This document shows positions 7,248 to 17,517 of a stretch of 50,038 nt of DNA, one piece after another (the first letter of the stretch is position 1; each line of letters begins with the position of its first letter). A program made the position numbers and the translations under genes. The DNA is from a virus: positions 1-50,038 of the IMG/VR virus record IMGVR_UViG_3300029309_000068. One strand, written 5' to 3'. The notes below the pieces were generated by a model that saw only the letters and a list, made by a program, of their open reading frames with translations, searched no databases and had not been told where the DNA came from.

Positions 7248-10200
7248 ATGGCAGGTTATTCAAGACAATCAGCAGCAGATATTATCGCTAATGCGGTTAT
7301 TAAAGCTGCACCAGTAAACGCAGAGTATAATGCTTTACGAGATGCATTTGCTTTAGCTACTGGGCATAAACATGATGGTAGCTCCACTGAAGGTGGATAC
7401 GTACCTTTGATAGCTGATAGTGATGCACTAAATAAAGTTGTAATAGATACATCTAACAATCGTATAGGTTTCTTTAGTGAGGTATCTTCTGCTGCAGTAG
7501 AGCAAATACGTATTCAAGATGGTGCCATACTTCCTGTAACTGATAATGATATTGACCTTGGTACATCAACACTACAATTTAAAGATCTGTACATTGATGG
7601 TGTAGGTTATTTAGACTCCGTAGATATAGATGGCGGTTCAATAGATGGAGTAACAATAGGTGGGTCTTCTGCAGGGGCAGGAACATTTTCATCTTTAGTT
7701 GCTACTACAGCAGATATAAATGCAGGTACTATTGACAACGTAGTTATAGGTGGTAGCACAGCATCATCAGGTAGTTTTACCACAGTAGCAACATCAAGTA
7801 ATGCTACAGTAGGAGGCACACTTGGCGTTACAGGTAATGTTACTATGGGTGGCACACTTGCTGTAACTGGTACGTCTAGTTTTACAGGAGCAGCAACCCT
7901 TACATCTGTTGACATTAATTCAGGAGCAATGGATAATACTACTATTGGTAGTTCTACTGCAGCAGCAGGTAGCTTTACTACTTTAAGTGCTTCAGGTACT
8001 TCTACATTAACTACTGTTGATATTAATGGTGGCGCAATTGATGGTGTCACTATAGGTGCAGCCTCTGCAGGTGCAGGTACATTTACAGATGTAACAGCTT
8101 CTGGAACAACTACAATAACAACTGCAGACATAAATGGCGGTAATATAGATGGTACAACTATTGGTGCTTCTAGTGCTGCAGCAGGTAGCTTTACAACTGT
8201 ATCGACATCTGGACAAGCTACATTGGCAAGCGTTGATGTTAACGGTGGTAATATTGACGGGGCTATTATCGGTGCGTCAAGTGCTGCTGCTATAACAGGT
8301 ACAACTATTACAGCAAGCTCTGGTTTTGTCGGAGATTTGACAGGTAATATTACAGGAGATATAGATGGTGACATCACAGGAAATATTACTGGTAATGTTA
8401 CAGGTAACGTAACAGCTAATTCTGGTGCATCTACATTTAATAATGTAACAGTCAACGGAACACTGGACGTTACAGGTACAACAATTGCTAACGTTACAGA
8501 TCCTAGCAATGCACAGGATGCTGCTACAAAAAATTATGTTGACACAGAAGTAGCGGCACTTGTTGACTCTGCCCCAGGTACACTAGACACACTAAACGAA
8601 CTAGCTGCAGCCCTGAATGATGATCCAAACTTCTCTACAACTATTACAAACTCTATAGCTACCAAGCTACCGCTTGCAGGTGGTACAATGTCTGGTGCTA
8701 TAGCAATGGGTACAAACAAGATTACAGGCTTGGGTGATCCAACAGCTAACCAAGATGCAGCAACCAAGAAGTATACAACAGACACATTCTTACCGTTAGC
8801 AGGTGGTACTGTTACAGGTGCGATAGACATGGGCAGTAACAAAATAACTGCTAGTTATACGCCAAGTGCAAACACTGACCTCGCAACAAAAATATATGTC
8901 GATAATATTGCAGGGTCTGGAACCGCAGCCGCTGCTTCTGCAACTGCTGCTGCTTCAAGTGCAACAGCCGCTGCCTCCAGTGCTACTGCTGCAGCTTCAT
9001 CTGCAACAGGAGCAGCTTCTAGTGCAACCTCTGCAGCAGCTAGCTTTGATTCGTTTGATGACAGATACCTTGGCGCAAAGTCATCAGCACCCTCTACGGA
9101 CAACGATGGAGATGCTCTTCAGGTAGGAACTCTCTATTTTAATACTACTACAAACTCTATGCAGGTTTATGGTGGTTCTGGTTTTACTGCAGCAGGTTCA
9201 TCTGTGAACGGAACTTCAGATCGTAACACTTATACAGCCACTGCAGGTCAAACTACCTTTGCAGCTACATATGATTCAGGTTTTGTAGATGTTTATCTTA
9301 ACGGTGTAAAACTACTAGCAGGTACAGACTTTACAGCTACAAATGGTACTTCAATTGTATTAGCCTCTGGTGCTGCAGTAAATGATATAGTAGACATTGT
9401 AGCCTATGGTACATTCACACTATCTACTCATTATACTAAAACAGAAGCTGATGCCCTTTTAGCTGCTAAACAACCTTACCACACCATAGCCGTTACTGTT
9501 CAAAACGTTGGTGGTGCTAACAAGTACTTTCTTGATGGAACGCAGCAGCAGACTGCACTACTACAAAAGTCTGTGACTATAAGATTTGATCAAAGTGACA
9601 GCAGTAACTCTAACCACCCTCTAAGACTGTCAGAAACTTCAAACGGTACTCATGGTGGTGGTAGTGCATTTACTACAGGTGTAACCGCAGTAGGCACTCC
9701 AGGTTCTGCAGGAGCGTACACACAGGTAACTCTTGAGCAAGATGCACCAGATGTGTTGTACTACTACTGTACCAACCATTCAGCTATGGGCGCAACTGTA
9801 TATAGCGGAAAAGACTTTAGTACACTAACCTCTACAGTAGCTGAGTTAAACATTTTAGATGGGGTTACATCAACAGCAGCAGAGCTTAATATACTTGACG
9901 GTGTAACTGCGACAGCTACTGAATTAAATTATGTTGATGGTGTTACGTCTAATGTACAAACTCAGTTAGATGCTAAACTACCTTTATCAGGTGGTACGCT
10001 TACTGGCGCAATAACAGGTACAACCGCTACTTTTACAACTTCTGATAACAGTGCACAACTTAACCTTACATCTACAGATACTGATGCTAATAATGGTCCA
10101 AGACTTGTACTACAAAGAAACAGTAGCAGTCCTGCTGATAATGATGTTTTAGGACAAATTGAATGGTATGGTGAAAACGATGCTTCTGAAGCTATTGAAC

Positions 10201-11510
10201 AAGCAAAAATTACCGTAACCGCTATTGATGTAACTGATGGATCAGAAGACTCAGCTTTAAATATAACTACAAAAATAAACTCTTCTACTAAAAGTAGAAT
10301 CTATATGCCACCAACTGAAACTGTGTTTAATGAAGAAAGTGTTGACGTAGACTTCCGTGTTGAAAGCAATGGCAATGCTAACATGCTATTCGTTGATGGT
10401 GGAAATGATCGTGTTGGCATTGGGACGAGTTCGCCTAACGCCACTCTCACTCTATCTGACGGAACAGATGAGTTTGATTTTGGCGTTACGACTAACTTAT
10501 TAATGATAAAAACTGTTACCTCAGATGGCTCTGATGACCAAAGAATTATTCTTGATGCAGGAAATGGAGGTCAATCTTCTTCAAGAGGGGCATATATAGC
10601 ACTCTCAGGAAATGAAGCATCTTCTAATGGAGGACAAGCCATTTATCAAATGGGTAATGTGTCAGGAGCATCCCACGAATTTAGAAAGGCAGGGGGAACT
10701 TATGCTGCAAGCATAGACAGCTCTGGTAACTTGCTTGTGGGTTCCACTAATACTGCCCCTGCATCAAACAACGTTGATGGTGTATCTTTAAGAGTAAACA
10801 ACAGTTCTCAGTTTTCTAGATCAAACGATCCTGCTTTTGCTGTAAACCGAAAAGGAAACGATGGTGGATTAGCTACGTTTATGAAAGACGGCTCCACTGT
10901 GGGGAGTATTGGGGTTTCTGGTGGAAACAACTTATATATATCAGGAGAAGCAACTAACCACTCTGGACTAACCTTTGCAACAGATTCAGTTTTGCCAACT
11001 CGACAAGGAACGATTACCGACAACATTACTGACCTTGGTCAAAACGGTAACGCATTTAAAGACGCTTACTTTTCAGGCACAGTAATCGCAGGTGGTGCTA
11101 CTATAGATGGTACGCTTGATATTGAGGAGGTATTTGAAAAAGTATTAGTAAATACTAATACAGGTTTTAGCCTTTTCAGTTTTGACATTTTAAGTCAAGG
11201 CGTTTATTTTCTTACTGCCAATCAAGACCAAAACAGAACAATTAATTTTAGAGGGGATGCGTCAACTTCCTTGAATAGTGTTCTTGCAGTAGGTCAGTCT
11301 GTAACTTGCGCAGTTCTTGCTACACAAGGTTCTACAGCATATTACCTCAACGCTTATCAAGTAGATGGATCATCAGTTACACCTAAATGGTCTGGAGGAT
11401 CAGCACCATCAGCAGGTAACGCAAGCAGTATTGACGCTTACTCATTCACGATTATTAAAACAGCAAATGCTACATTCACAGTGTTAGCATCAGTTACACA
11501 GTTCGCATAG
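7248..11510 (+). CDS. Large tail fibre with repeats and a cupredoxin-like segment
   Basis: A 1420-residue fibre, likely a trimeric receptor-binding spike. Residues 1-110 (including GHKHDGSSTEGGYVPLI) form an N-terminal attachment region common in marine phages. Residues about 125-350 hold roughly seven imperfect 28-residue units built on VDINGG.IDG.TIG. About 365-390 is a run of GNITGD/GNVT units. About 557-599 is an Ala-Ser run likely to form a helical stalk, followed by SFDDRYLG. About 745-848 is a beta domain ending CTNHSAMG. Three TAAELNILDGVT-type units follow at about 865-900. The last 400 residues carry NNRVGIG-type strands. The gene starts one base after the preceding stop. Confidence 0.8.
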   Translation: MAGYSRQSAADIIANAVIKAAPVNAEYNALRDAFALATGHKHDGSSTEGGYVPLIADSDALNKVVIDTSNNRIGFFSEVSSAAVEQIRIQDGAILPVTDNDIDLGTSTLQFKDLYIDGVGYLDSVDIDGGSIDGVTIGGSSAGAGTFSSLVATTADINAGTIDNVVIGGSTASSGSFTTVATSSNATVGGTLGVTGNVTMGGTLAVTGTSSFTGAATLTSVDINSGAMDNTTIGSSTAAAGSFTTLSASGTSTLTTVDINGGAIDGVTIGAASAGAGTFTDVTASGTTTITTADINGGNIDGTTIGASSAAAGSFTTVSTSGQATLASVDVNGGNIDGAIIGASSAAAITGTTITASSGFVGDLTGNITGDIDGDITGNITGNVTGNVTANSGASTFNNVTVNGTLDVTGTTIANVTDPSNAQDAATKNYVDTEVAALVDSAPGTLDTLNELAAALNDDPNFSTTITNSIATKLPLAGGTMSGAIAMGTNKITGLGDPTANQDAATKKYTTDTFLPLAGGTVTGAIDMGSNKITASYTPSANTDLATKIYVDNIAGSGTAAAASATAAASSATAAASSATAAASSATGAASSATSAAASFDSFDDRYLGAKSSAPSTDNDGDALQVGTLYFNTTTNSMQVYGGSGFTAAGSSVNGTSDRNTYTATAGQTTFAATYDSGFVDVYLNGVKLLAGTDFTATNGTSIVLASGAAVNDIVDIVAYGTFTLSTHYTKTEADALLAAKQPYHTIAVTVQNVGGANKYFLDGTQQQTALLQKSVTIRFDQSDSSNSNHPLRLSETSNGTHGGGSAFTTGVTAVGTPGSAGAYTQVTLEQDAPDVLYYYCTNHSAMGATVYSGKDFSTLTSTVAELNILDGVTSTAAELNILDGVTATATELNYVDGVTSNVQTQLDAKLPLSGGTLTGAITGTTATFTTSDNSAQLNLTSTDTDANNGPRLVLQRNSSSPADNDVLGQIEWYGENDASEAIEQAKITVTAIDVTDGSEDSALNITTKINSSTKSRIYMPPTETVFNEESVDVDFRVESNGNANMLFVDGGNDRVGIGTSSPNATLTLSDGTDEFDFGVTTNLLMIKTVTSDGSDDQRIILDAGNGGQSSSRGAYIALSGNEASSNGGQAIYQMGNVSGASHEFRKAGGTYAASIDSSGNLLVGSTNTAPASNNVDGVSLRVNNSSQFSRSNDPAFAVNRKGNDGGLATFMKDGSTVGSIGVSGGNNLYISGEATNHSGLTFATDSVLPTRQGTITDNITDLGQNGNAFKDAYFSGTVIAGGATIDGTLDIEEVFEKVLVNTNTGFSLFSFDILSQGVYFLTANQDQNRTINFRGDASTSLNSVLAVGQSVTCAVLATQGSTAYYLNAYQVDGSSVTPKWSGGSAPSAGNASSIDAYSFTIIKTANATFTVLASVTQFA
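7620..8290 (+). repeat. Array of about seven degenerate 84-90-base coding repeats in fibre
   Basis: Units encode VDI(D/N)GG.IDG..IG.S.A..G.F plus a variable linker. Spacing at the DNA level is about 84-93 bases, with many synonymous differences between copies, so the array is old or under protein-level selection rather than freshly duplicated. It probably forms a beta-helical or collagen-like rod. Confidence 0.6.
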
Positions 11511-11519
11511 GGAATATAC

Positions 11520-13535
11520 ATGCCTTTACTTTCAACATTTGGTGCAGCTTCAGCTAGAAGTTTTGGCGGCATTGGTGGAGCAGCAGCAGGTGCAGGTCTT
11601 GATATTACAGACGCTTTCTCAACATTTTTGTATCAGGGAACAGGGTCTGCACAATCCATAAATAACGGTATTGATCTTAGTGGTGAAGGTGGTTTGGTTT
11701 GGATTAAAAGTAACCAATCAAGAGCTCATGCTTTATTTGACACAGAAAGAGGCGTGGGTAAGGTTCTAATTACAGCCGAAACTGCTGCTCAAGCTAATAC
11801 GGCAAACGCTTTAACTGCATTTAACTCAAATGGTTTTTCTTTAGGAATAGATGATTCTGATCTCGTAAATAAAAACTCTTCTGGTAATAGAATGGTAGCT
11901 TGGACATTTCGCAAAGCCTCTAAGTTTTTTGATGTTGTGACGTATACTGGAAATGGATCATCTAGAACCATAAGTCATAATCTTGGATCAGTTCCAGGTA
12001 TGATAATAATAAAAAGCACGACTAGTCAAGAAGATTGGGTGGTATATCATAGATCATTGGGTGGCGGTTATTATTCAAAACTACAAGACACAGCTCAATT
12101 CCTTGGCGTAAACACTAGCGTGTTTAATGGAACGGATGCTACTAATTCCGTTTTTAGTGTTGGCACAAGCAGTAAAAGTAATGGATCGGGTCAAACCTAC
12201 GTAGCCTACGTATTCGCACACAACAACAGTGACGGTGGGTTCGGCCCTGATAGTGACCAAGATATTATTAAGTGTGGGAGTTATACTGGGAATAATTCAT
12301 TAACTGGCCCTAGTGTTAATCTTGGGTTTGAGCCTCAGTTTGTTTTGTTAAAACGTGCAACTAGTGGTGCTGGCTCTTGGTTTATGATGGATGCTATGCG
12401 TGGTATTACATCAGGAATTACAAACGGTGATAAATACTTTCAAACAAATTATAGTGTTTCAGAGCAACAAGATAACTTTATTAAACTTACAGCAAATGGT
12501 TTTGATGTTGAGTCAACTAATAGCGCTATTAATAACTCTGGTGACACCTACATCTTCATGGCAATTAGACGTGGTTCACTAGCTGTACCAGATGATGCGA
12601 CTAAGGTTTTTGATGTTGAAATAGGTGGTTCTTCTGTTGCCGATAATGCATTGGCTACAACAACAGGTTTTCCAGTAGATATGTTTATGCACTATGATAA
12701 CTATTCAAGTGGTGGTGAAACTTTTGTTGTTGATCGGCTGCGAGGAAGAAGTGCGCAAGTTCGCACACAAGTTACAAACGCAGAGGGAACTTATAGCACA
12801 AACAATCCAAGCTTAGATAGTAATTCAGGTTTAATTAATAGAGCAGGGTCTACTAAAAATTTAAGCGGAGGTGTATATTGGCAGTGGAAGCGTGCTCTTG
12901 GCTATTTCGATGTGGTTGCTTACACAGGAAACGGAACAGCAGGTACAAGCATAAATCACAATCTTGGTGTAGTGCCAGAAATGATCTGGTTAAGAGGTCG
13001 TAATGCTGTTAGTAACTGGTTTGTATATCACAAGGATCTTAACGGTGGTACAAATCCAGAAGATTATCATCTTAGAATAAACACATCAGGCGCTGAAAAT
13101 AACGCAACCACATCATTGAATGATACTGCCCCAACTGCATCTAGTTTTTCAACAGGAACTGCATTGAGTACAAGCGGTAACACCTACATAGCCTACCTTT
13201 TCGCTACCGTAGCAGGTGTATCCAAGGTGGGAAGCTATACTGGAAATGGTGAGTCAGTGGTTCAGACTATTGATTGTGGCTTTAGTAGTGGTGCTAGGTT
13301 TGTGCTGATTAAAAAAAGCAGCAGCACTGGTAACTGGATTGTTTACGATGCTGAAAGAGGTATTAGCACAGCAACAAGTGACGGTGTTTTGTTATTAAAT
13401 AGCGGTGATGCAGAAAGTCCTGAGTCCTCGTTTTTTGCGGGGAACGCAATGCAGCCTGACTCTTCTGGCTTTAAAGTTACTACTGATGATTTGAATAGAT
13501 CAGGTAACACCTACATATTCTACGCAATCGCATAG
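11520..13535 (+). CDS. Tail fibre partner protein with repeated GSYTGNG domains, copy A
   Basis: A 671-residue protein with a Gly-Ala-rich N-terminus (SFGGIGGAAAGAG) and about four repeats of a beta unit: FFDVVTYTGNG...ISHNLG.VPGMI..K....W.VYH, then CGSYTGNN...VNLGFEPQFVLLKR, then YFDVVAYTGNG...INHNLGVVPEMIWLRG, then VGSYTGNG...IDCGFSSGARFVLIKK. The YIFMAIRRG and YIAYLFA strands close units. Proteins with this domain are frequent in ocean phages (I believe they are listed as DUF7483; not checked). A paralogue of the same length lies at 15484-17490. It follows the large fibre by 9 bases with an AGGGAA site. A role as a side fibre or glycan-binding tail protein is inferred. Confidence 0.65.
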   Translation: MPLLSTFGAASARSFGGIGGAAAGAGLDITDAFSTFLYQGTGSAQSINNGIDLSGEGGLVWIKSNQSRAHALFDTERGVGKVLITAETAAQANTANALTAFNSNGFSLGIDDSDLVNKNSSGNRMVAWTFRKASKFFDVVTYTGNGSSRTISHNLGSVPGMIIIKSTTSQEDWVVYHRSLGGGYYSKLQDTAQFLGVNTSVFNGTDATNSVFSVGTSSKSNGSGQTYVAYVFAHNNSDGGFGPDSDQDIIKCGSYTGNNSLTGPSVNLGFEPQFVLLKRATSGAGSWFMMDAMRGITSGITNGDKYFQTNYSVSEQQDNFIKLTANGFDVESTNSAINNSGDTYIFMAIRRGSLAVPDDATKVFDVEIGGSSVADNALATTTGFPVDMFMHYDNYSSGGETFVVDRLRGRSAQVRTQVTNAEGTYSTNNPSLDSNSGLINRAGSTKNLSGGVYWQWKRALGYFDVVAYTGNGTAGTSINHNLGVVPEMIWLRGRNAVSNWFVYHKDLNGGTNPEDYHLRINTSGAENNATTSLNDTAPTASSFSTGTALSTSGNTYIAYLFATVAGVSKVGSYTGNGESVVQTIDCGFSSGARFVLIKKSSSTGNWIVYDAERGISTATSDGVLLLNSGDAESPESSFFAGNAMQPDSSGFKVTTDDLNRSGNTYIFYAIA

Positions 13536-13599
13536 CACAAATTGGAATTAGTTCATGCCGAACTGATATTAGAACCATAACATAAAGGAGAATGGTACA

Positions 13600-13818
13600 A
13601 TGGGAAAAGATAAAAAGACCCCAATCACTATCAACGACAAAGAGTATATCGTAGAGGATATGACTCCAGAACAACGAACAATGGTCAACCATATTGCTGA
13701 CCTAGAAAGAAAGCTTAACACCGCACAGTTCAATATGGATCAGTTACGTGTAGGCAGAGATGCATTTGTAAATTTACTAACTGCAAAACTAGCAGAAGAG
13801 GAAAAAGAGGCTGCATAG
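13600..13818 (+). CDS. Small fibre-module protein (coiled coil)
   Basis: A 72-residue acidic helical protein (MTPEQRTMVNHIADLERKLNTA, LLTAKLAEEEKEAA) that begins with a short beta hairpin-like TITINDKEYIVED segment. It lies between the two fibre cassettes and has a strong AAAGGAG site. Near relatives are common beside fibre genes of marine phages (possibly DUF6447). It may be a fibre chaperone or a trimerisation partner; this is from position only. The 64-base gap before it holds a small hairpin AGTTC-ATGCC-GAACT (13550-13564). Confidence 0.6.
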   Translation: MGKDKKTPITINDKEYIVEDMTPEQRTMVNHIADLERKLNTAQFNMDQLRVGRDAFVNLLTAKLAEEEKEAA

Positions 13819-13845
13819 CAGTCTAACTTGAAAGGACTTTAACTT

Positions 13846-15474
13846 ATGACTAGAGCAAGAGATTTAGCTGACTATATTTCAACAGGTGTTTCAGACACTG
13901 AGCTTGATGTATTGGACGGTGTTACAGCAGGTACTGTTACAGCATCTAAGGCTCTAGTCGTAGATGCAAACAAAGATGTAGCAAGTCTTAGAAATATTAC
14001 AGCAACAGGAACTATTACTGGTAATGTAACTGGAGATGTAACTGGAGATGTAACAGGAGATGTTACTGGTAATGTGTCAGGATCATCTGGTTCTACAACA
14101 GGTAATGCTGCTACTGCAACTGCCCTTGCAACAGCTAGAAATATAGGTGGTGTGTCTTTTGATGGTACTGGAAATATAAACTTACCAGGAGTTAATACAT
14201 CAGGTAATCAGGATACATCTGGTAACGCAGCCACTGCAACAACAGCAGGTACAGTTACAACTGCTGCACAAACTAACATCACATCACTAGGTACACTAAC
14301 GACTCTCACTGTAGATGACATTACAATAAACGGCTCAACTATATCAGATGCTGCTGATTTTACCATAGATGTTGGTGGTAATATTACACTTGATGGCGAT
14401 GATGGAGGCCAAGTAAGATTTAAAGACGGTGGAACAGAATACTTATCAATATATAACTCTAGTTCAGATGCTATATTTCAAACTCAAGTTTCAGATAAAG
14501 ATATTCTTTTCAAAGGCAACGATGGTGGTTCTGTAATAACCGCCCTCACACTAGACATGTCAGATGCAGGGTCTGCTAGTTTTAACCATGATATAAAATT
14601 AAGTGATAATAGCAAAGCAATCTTTGGCGCAGGGTCTGACCTACAGATTTATCACGATGGTTCTCATAGCTATATTGATGAAGCTGGCACAGGCGATTTA
14701 AGGATTCGTGCGGAAGGTAATCTTACTCTTAGCGATATGTCAAACAGGGTTTACCTAACAGGTGCATCTCAAGGTGCAGTTCATCTAAGGTTTAATGATA
14801 GCAACAAACTCGCCACCACCGCAAATGGAATTAACGTAACAGGTGATGTAGTTGTTACTAATGATATTTATGTTTCAAATGACCTATTACATCAAGGAGA
14901 TAGCGATACAAAGATATCGTTTGGTACTGATACTATTACATTACTCACAGGCGGCACTACAAGATTACTAGCAAACAACTCTGGAATAAGTCTTAATAAC
15001 GAGCCTTTGCAAAATGTTGAAGATATTTATGTTAATGACAAAATTTTTCACAATGGTGACAGTGATACCTATATCCAATTTAGTACAGACACTATTCAAC
15101 TTTATGCTGGTGGTTCGTATGCTCAGTTTAGTTCTGGCATGTTCTTACTTAATGACGGTTCTCTTGGAGAGGATTACGATGCTTTATCAGGAACATCGCC
15201 AACAATTAATGTTAGTAATGGTGGTATGTTTAGTCTTAGTATGTCAGGCAACACCACCTTTACGTTCAGTGGTGCATCTAGCGGATACAGCCAAGGTTTT
15301 ATTCTTCAGCTAACTGGAAACGGTGGCACGGTCACATATCCGAATACTGTTGATTTTGCTGGCGGTACTGCTCCCGATGCACCAGCGAACGGAGAAACTG
15401 ATATACTTGTTTTTGTTACAAGAGATGGCGGTAGTAACTGGTATGGCGCACTAGCAGTAGACGCAGCAGCATAG
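13846..15474 (+). CDS. Second tail fibre with GNVTGD repeats
   Basis: A 542-residue fibre related to the large fibre at 7248-11510. It begins with ARDLADYISTGVSDTELDVLDGVTAG, which is the ELNILDGVT unit of the first fibre, then a GNVTGDVTGD run (residues 60-85), an Ala-Thr stalk, and repeated strands containing DLQIYHDGSHSYIDE and KISFGTDTITLLTGG. The C-terminal 90 residues form a distinct beta domain ending GGSNWYGALAVDAAA. An AAAGGA site lies 9 bases upstream. With the following gene it repeats the two-gene layout of 7248-13535, suggesting duplication of a receptor-binding cassette. Confidence 0.75.
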   Translation: MTRARDLADYISTGVSDTELDVLDGVTAGTVTASKALVVDANKDVASLRNITATGTITGNVTGDVTGDVTGDVTGNVSGSSGSTTGNAATATALATARNIGGVSFDGTGNINLPGVNTSGNQDTSGNAATATTAGTVTTAAQTNITSLGTLTTLTVDDITINGSTISDAADFTIDVGGNITLDGDDGGQVRFKDGGTEYLSIYNSSSDAIFQTQVSDKDILFKGNDGGSVITALTLDMSDAGSASFNHDIKLSDNSKAIFGAGSDLQIYHDGSHSYIDEAGTGDLRIRAEGNLTLSDMSNRVYLTGASQGAVHLRFNDSNKLATTANGINVTGDVVVTNDIYVSNDLLHQGDSDTKISFGTDTITLLTGGTTRLLANNSGISLNNEPLQNVEDIYVNDKIFHNGDSDTYIQFSTDTIQLYAGGSYAQFSSGMFLLNDGSLGEDYDALSGTSPTINVSNGGMFSLSMSGNTTFTFSGASSGYSQGFILQLTGNGGTVTYPNTVDFAGGTAPDAPANGETDILVFVTRDGGSNWYGALAVDAAA

Positions 15475-15483
15475 GAATAATTT

Positions 15484-17490
15484 ATGGCAAGTCCAAGAGT
15501 AAAACAAACGTTAATGGCTGCTGCTGGTGCGGCTGGTGGTGGTCTTGATGTAGACGAGGTGTTCAGCACGTTTTTGCACACTGGAACAGGTTCTGCACAA
15601 ACGATTGCCAACGGCATTGATCTTACTGAAGGTGGTCTAGTTTGGATTAAAGATAGAGACTCGGGATCAAGAGCACATTATTTATTTGATTCAGAAAATC
15701 TTGCTGCTCCTAATTACAATCAGTATTTAAGTTCTAATGATACAGATGCAATTTATTCTGCGTCTGGTACTGGTAACGGACTAGGAGGTGCTTTTACTAG
15801 CAATGGTTTTCCAGTGCAAGGTAATCATAGTTCATCAGGTCAAGATTACGTCTCTTGGACATTTCGCAAAGCCCCTAAGTTTTTTGATGTAGTTACATAT
15901 TCTGGAGATGGAAACTCTACAAAAACTATCAGTCATAGTCTTGGATGTCAGGCAGGAATGATTTGGGTAAAGCGGTTGGATAGTTCTAATAACTGGTGTG
16001 TTTGGCATAGAGATCAATATAGTTATGGAGGTAATTCTTACGAAGGTCGTTTAGAAAGCAATATTGAATTTGGATATAATACTTTTGATGGAGCATCTTC
16101 AACAACCTTTACAGTTAAAAATGACACAGGTGTAAATGCAAGTGGTGGTTCATATGTTGCTTATGTTTTTGCCCATAATAATAATGATGGTGGGTTTGGC
16201 CCTACTTCAGATCAAGATATTATTAAATGTGGAAGATATACTGGAAATGGATCTAACAATGGGCCTGAGATTGACTTAGGATTTGAACCTCAATTTCTTT
16301 TGGTAAAACGTACAGATGGAACAGGTAATTGGATCACGGTAGATAGCATGAGAAATTTTGGTAGCGGTGTAAATAGTGCTTATCTTTATGTAAATGGTAA
16401 TAATTCTGAATTTAACGATTACGAATTATTTAGAAATCAGTCACAGGGTTTTCAACCCAGACAAAACTTTAGTGTAATAAATGGAAATAATGCTAATTAT
16501 ATTTATATGGCAATAAGGCGTGGCCCAATGGCTACACCTGAAAATGCGACTGATGTATTTAAGGTAGATAAAACTGCATCTAGCTCAAACCCTGCCTATA
16601 CAAGTGGTTTCCCTGTAGATATGGGGTTGGAAAGACGAACTGTAAACGGTGGAAATTGGTCAATATCTTCTAGATTAACGCATGGAAGATTTTTGTCTAG
16701 TCAAAGCAATGATCAAGAATCTGTTGATCCTGAAATGGATTTTGATTATATGACTGGTTGGCAAGAGCAAGGCTACGCTCTTAACGATCAAGTTGCATGG
16801 ATGTGGAAAAGAGCACCAGGTTATTTTGATGTAGTCTGTTATACAGGAGGAGGTGATGCAACCTCAACACACACCAAAAAACACAATCTTGGTGTTGCAC
16901 CTGAAATGCTTTGGGTTAAATGTAGATCAAATAATGGTACTAATTGGATGGTTTGGCACAAAGACATGAATTATAGCACTGGTGAAAGCTATACGAATAA
17001 AGCATTTATGAATTTAAATAATAGTAATGCAGCAACTTTATCATCTAACTATTGGTCATACAGTGGTAATCCACAAATGACAGATTCAGTTTTTTCTGTG
17101 GGTAGTACTTATGACGAAGTAAACGCCACTAACCGAACTTACATAGCTTACCTATTTGCAAGTGTATCTGGTGTATCTAAGGTAGGGGCTTACTCAGGAA
17201 ATGGGGGAACATCAGCAAACGGTAACGGTCAAGACATTGATTGTGGCTTTAGTAATGGTGCTAGATTTGTTTTAATTAAGCCAAGTAATGCAGGTGATCA
17301 CTGGTTTTTGTTTGACAGTGAAAGAGGCATTGTTGCAGGTAATGATGCAACTCTCTTGTTAAATGATAATGCAGGGGAAAGCTCAAGTTCAGATGAAATA
17401 GACCCATTAAATTCAGGTTTTAGGGTGCTTAACCAAAACAATCAACTTAACAGAACAGGGCGTAATTACATTTTTTACGCAATTGCATAA
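15484..17490 (+). CDS. Tail fibre partner protein with repeated GSYTGNG domains, copy B
   Basis: A 668-residue paralogue of the protein at 11520-13535. It shares the order of units: an N-terminal Gly-rich lead (AAAGAAGGG), GLDVDEVFSTFLHTGTGSAQ, FFDVVTYSGDG...ISHSLGCQAGMIWVKR, HNNNDGGFGPTSDQDIIKCG, YFDVVCYTGGG...KKHNLGVAPEMLWVK and IDCGFSNGARFVLIK. The framework residues are kept while the loops differ strongly, the pattern expected for variable surface loops. It starts 9 bases after the second fibre. Both copies are intact, so each fibre may carry its own partner and the phage may display two binding specificities. Confidence 0.65.
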   Translation: MASPRVKQTLMAAAGAAGGGLDVDEVFSTFLHTGTGSAQTIANGIDLTEGGLVWIKDRDSGSRAHYLFDSENLAAPNYNQYLSSNDTDAIYSASGTGNGLGGAFTSNGFPVQGNHSSSGQDYVSWTFRKAPKFFDVVTYSGDGNSTKTISHSLGCQAGMIWVKRLDSSNNWCVWHRDQYSYGGNSYEGRLESNIEFGYNTFDGASSTTFTVKNDTGVNASGGSYVAYVFAHNNNDGGFGPTSDQDIIKCGRYTGNGSNNGPEIDLGFEPQFLLVKRTDGTGNWITVDSMRNFGSGVNSAYLYVNGNNSEFNDYELFRNQSQGFQPRQNFSVINGNNANYIYMAIRRGPMATPENATDVFKVDKTASSSNPAYTSGFPVDMGLERRTVNGGNWSISSRLTHGRFLSSQSNDQESVDPEMDFDYMTGWQEQGYALNDQVAWMWKRAPGYFDVVCYTGGGDATSTHTKKHNLGVAPEMLWVKCRSNNGTNWMVWHKDMNYSTGESYTNKAFMNLNNSNAATLSSNYWSYSGNPQMTDSVFSVGSTYDEVNATNRTYIAYLFASVSGVSKVGAYSGNGGTSANGNGQDIDCGFSNGARFVLIKPSNAGDHWFLFDSERGIVAGNDATLLLNDNAGESSSSDEIDPLNSGFRVLNQNNQLNRTGRNYIFYAIA

Positions 17491-17517
17491 TAAAACTCAT
17501 AAAAAAGGATTAATCTA

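Noticed and set aside
7607-8509. 300-residue frame on the minus strand
   Set aside because: It is the shadow of the repetitive fibre gene; it is made of Pro-Val-Ile repeats forced by the opposite strand and has no ribosome binding site.
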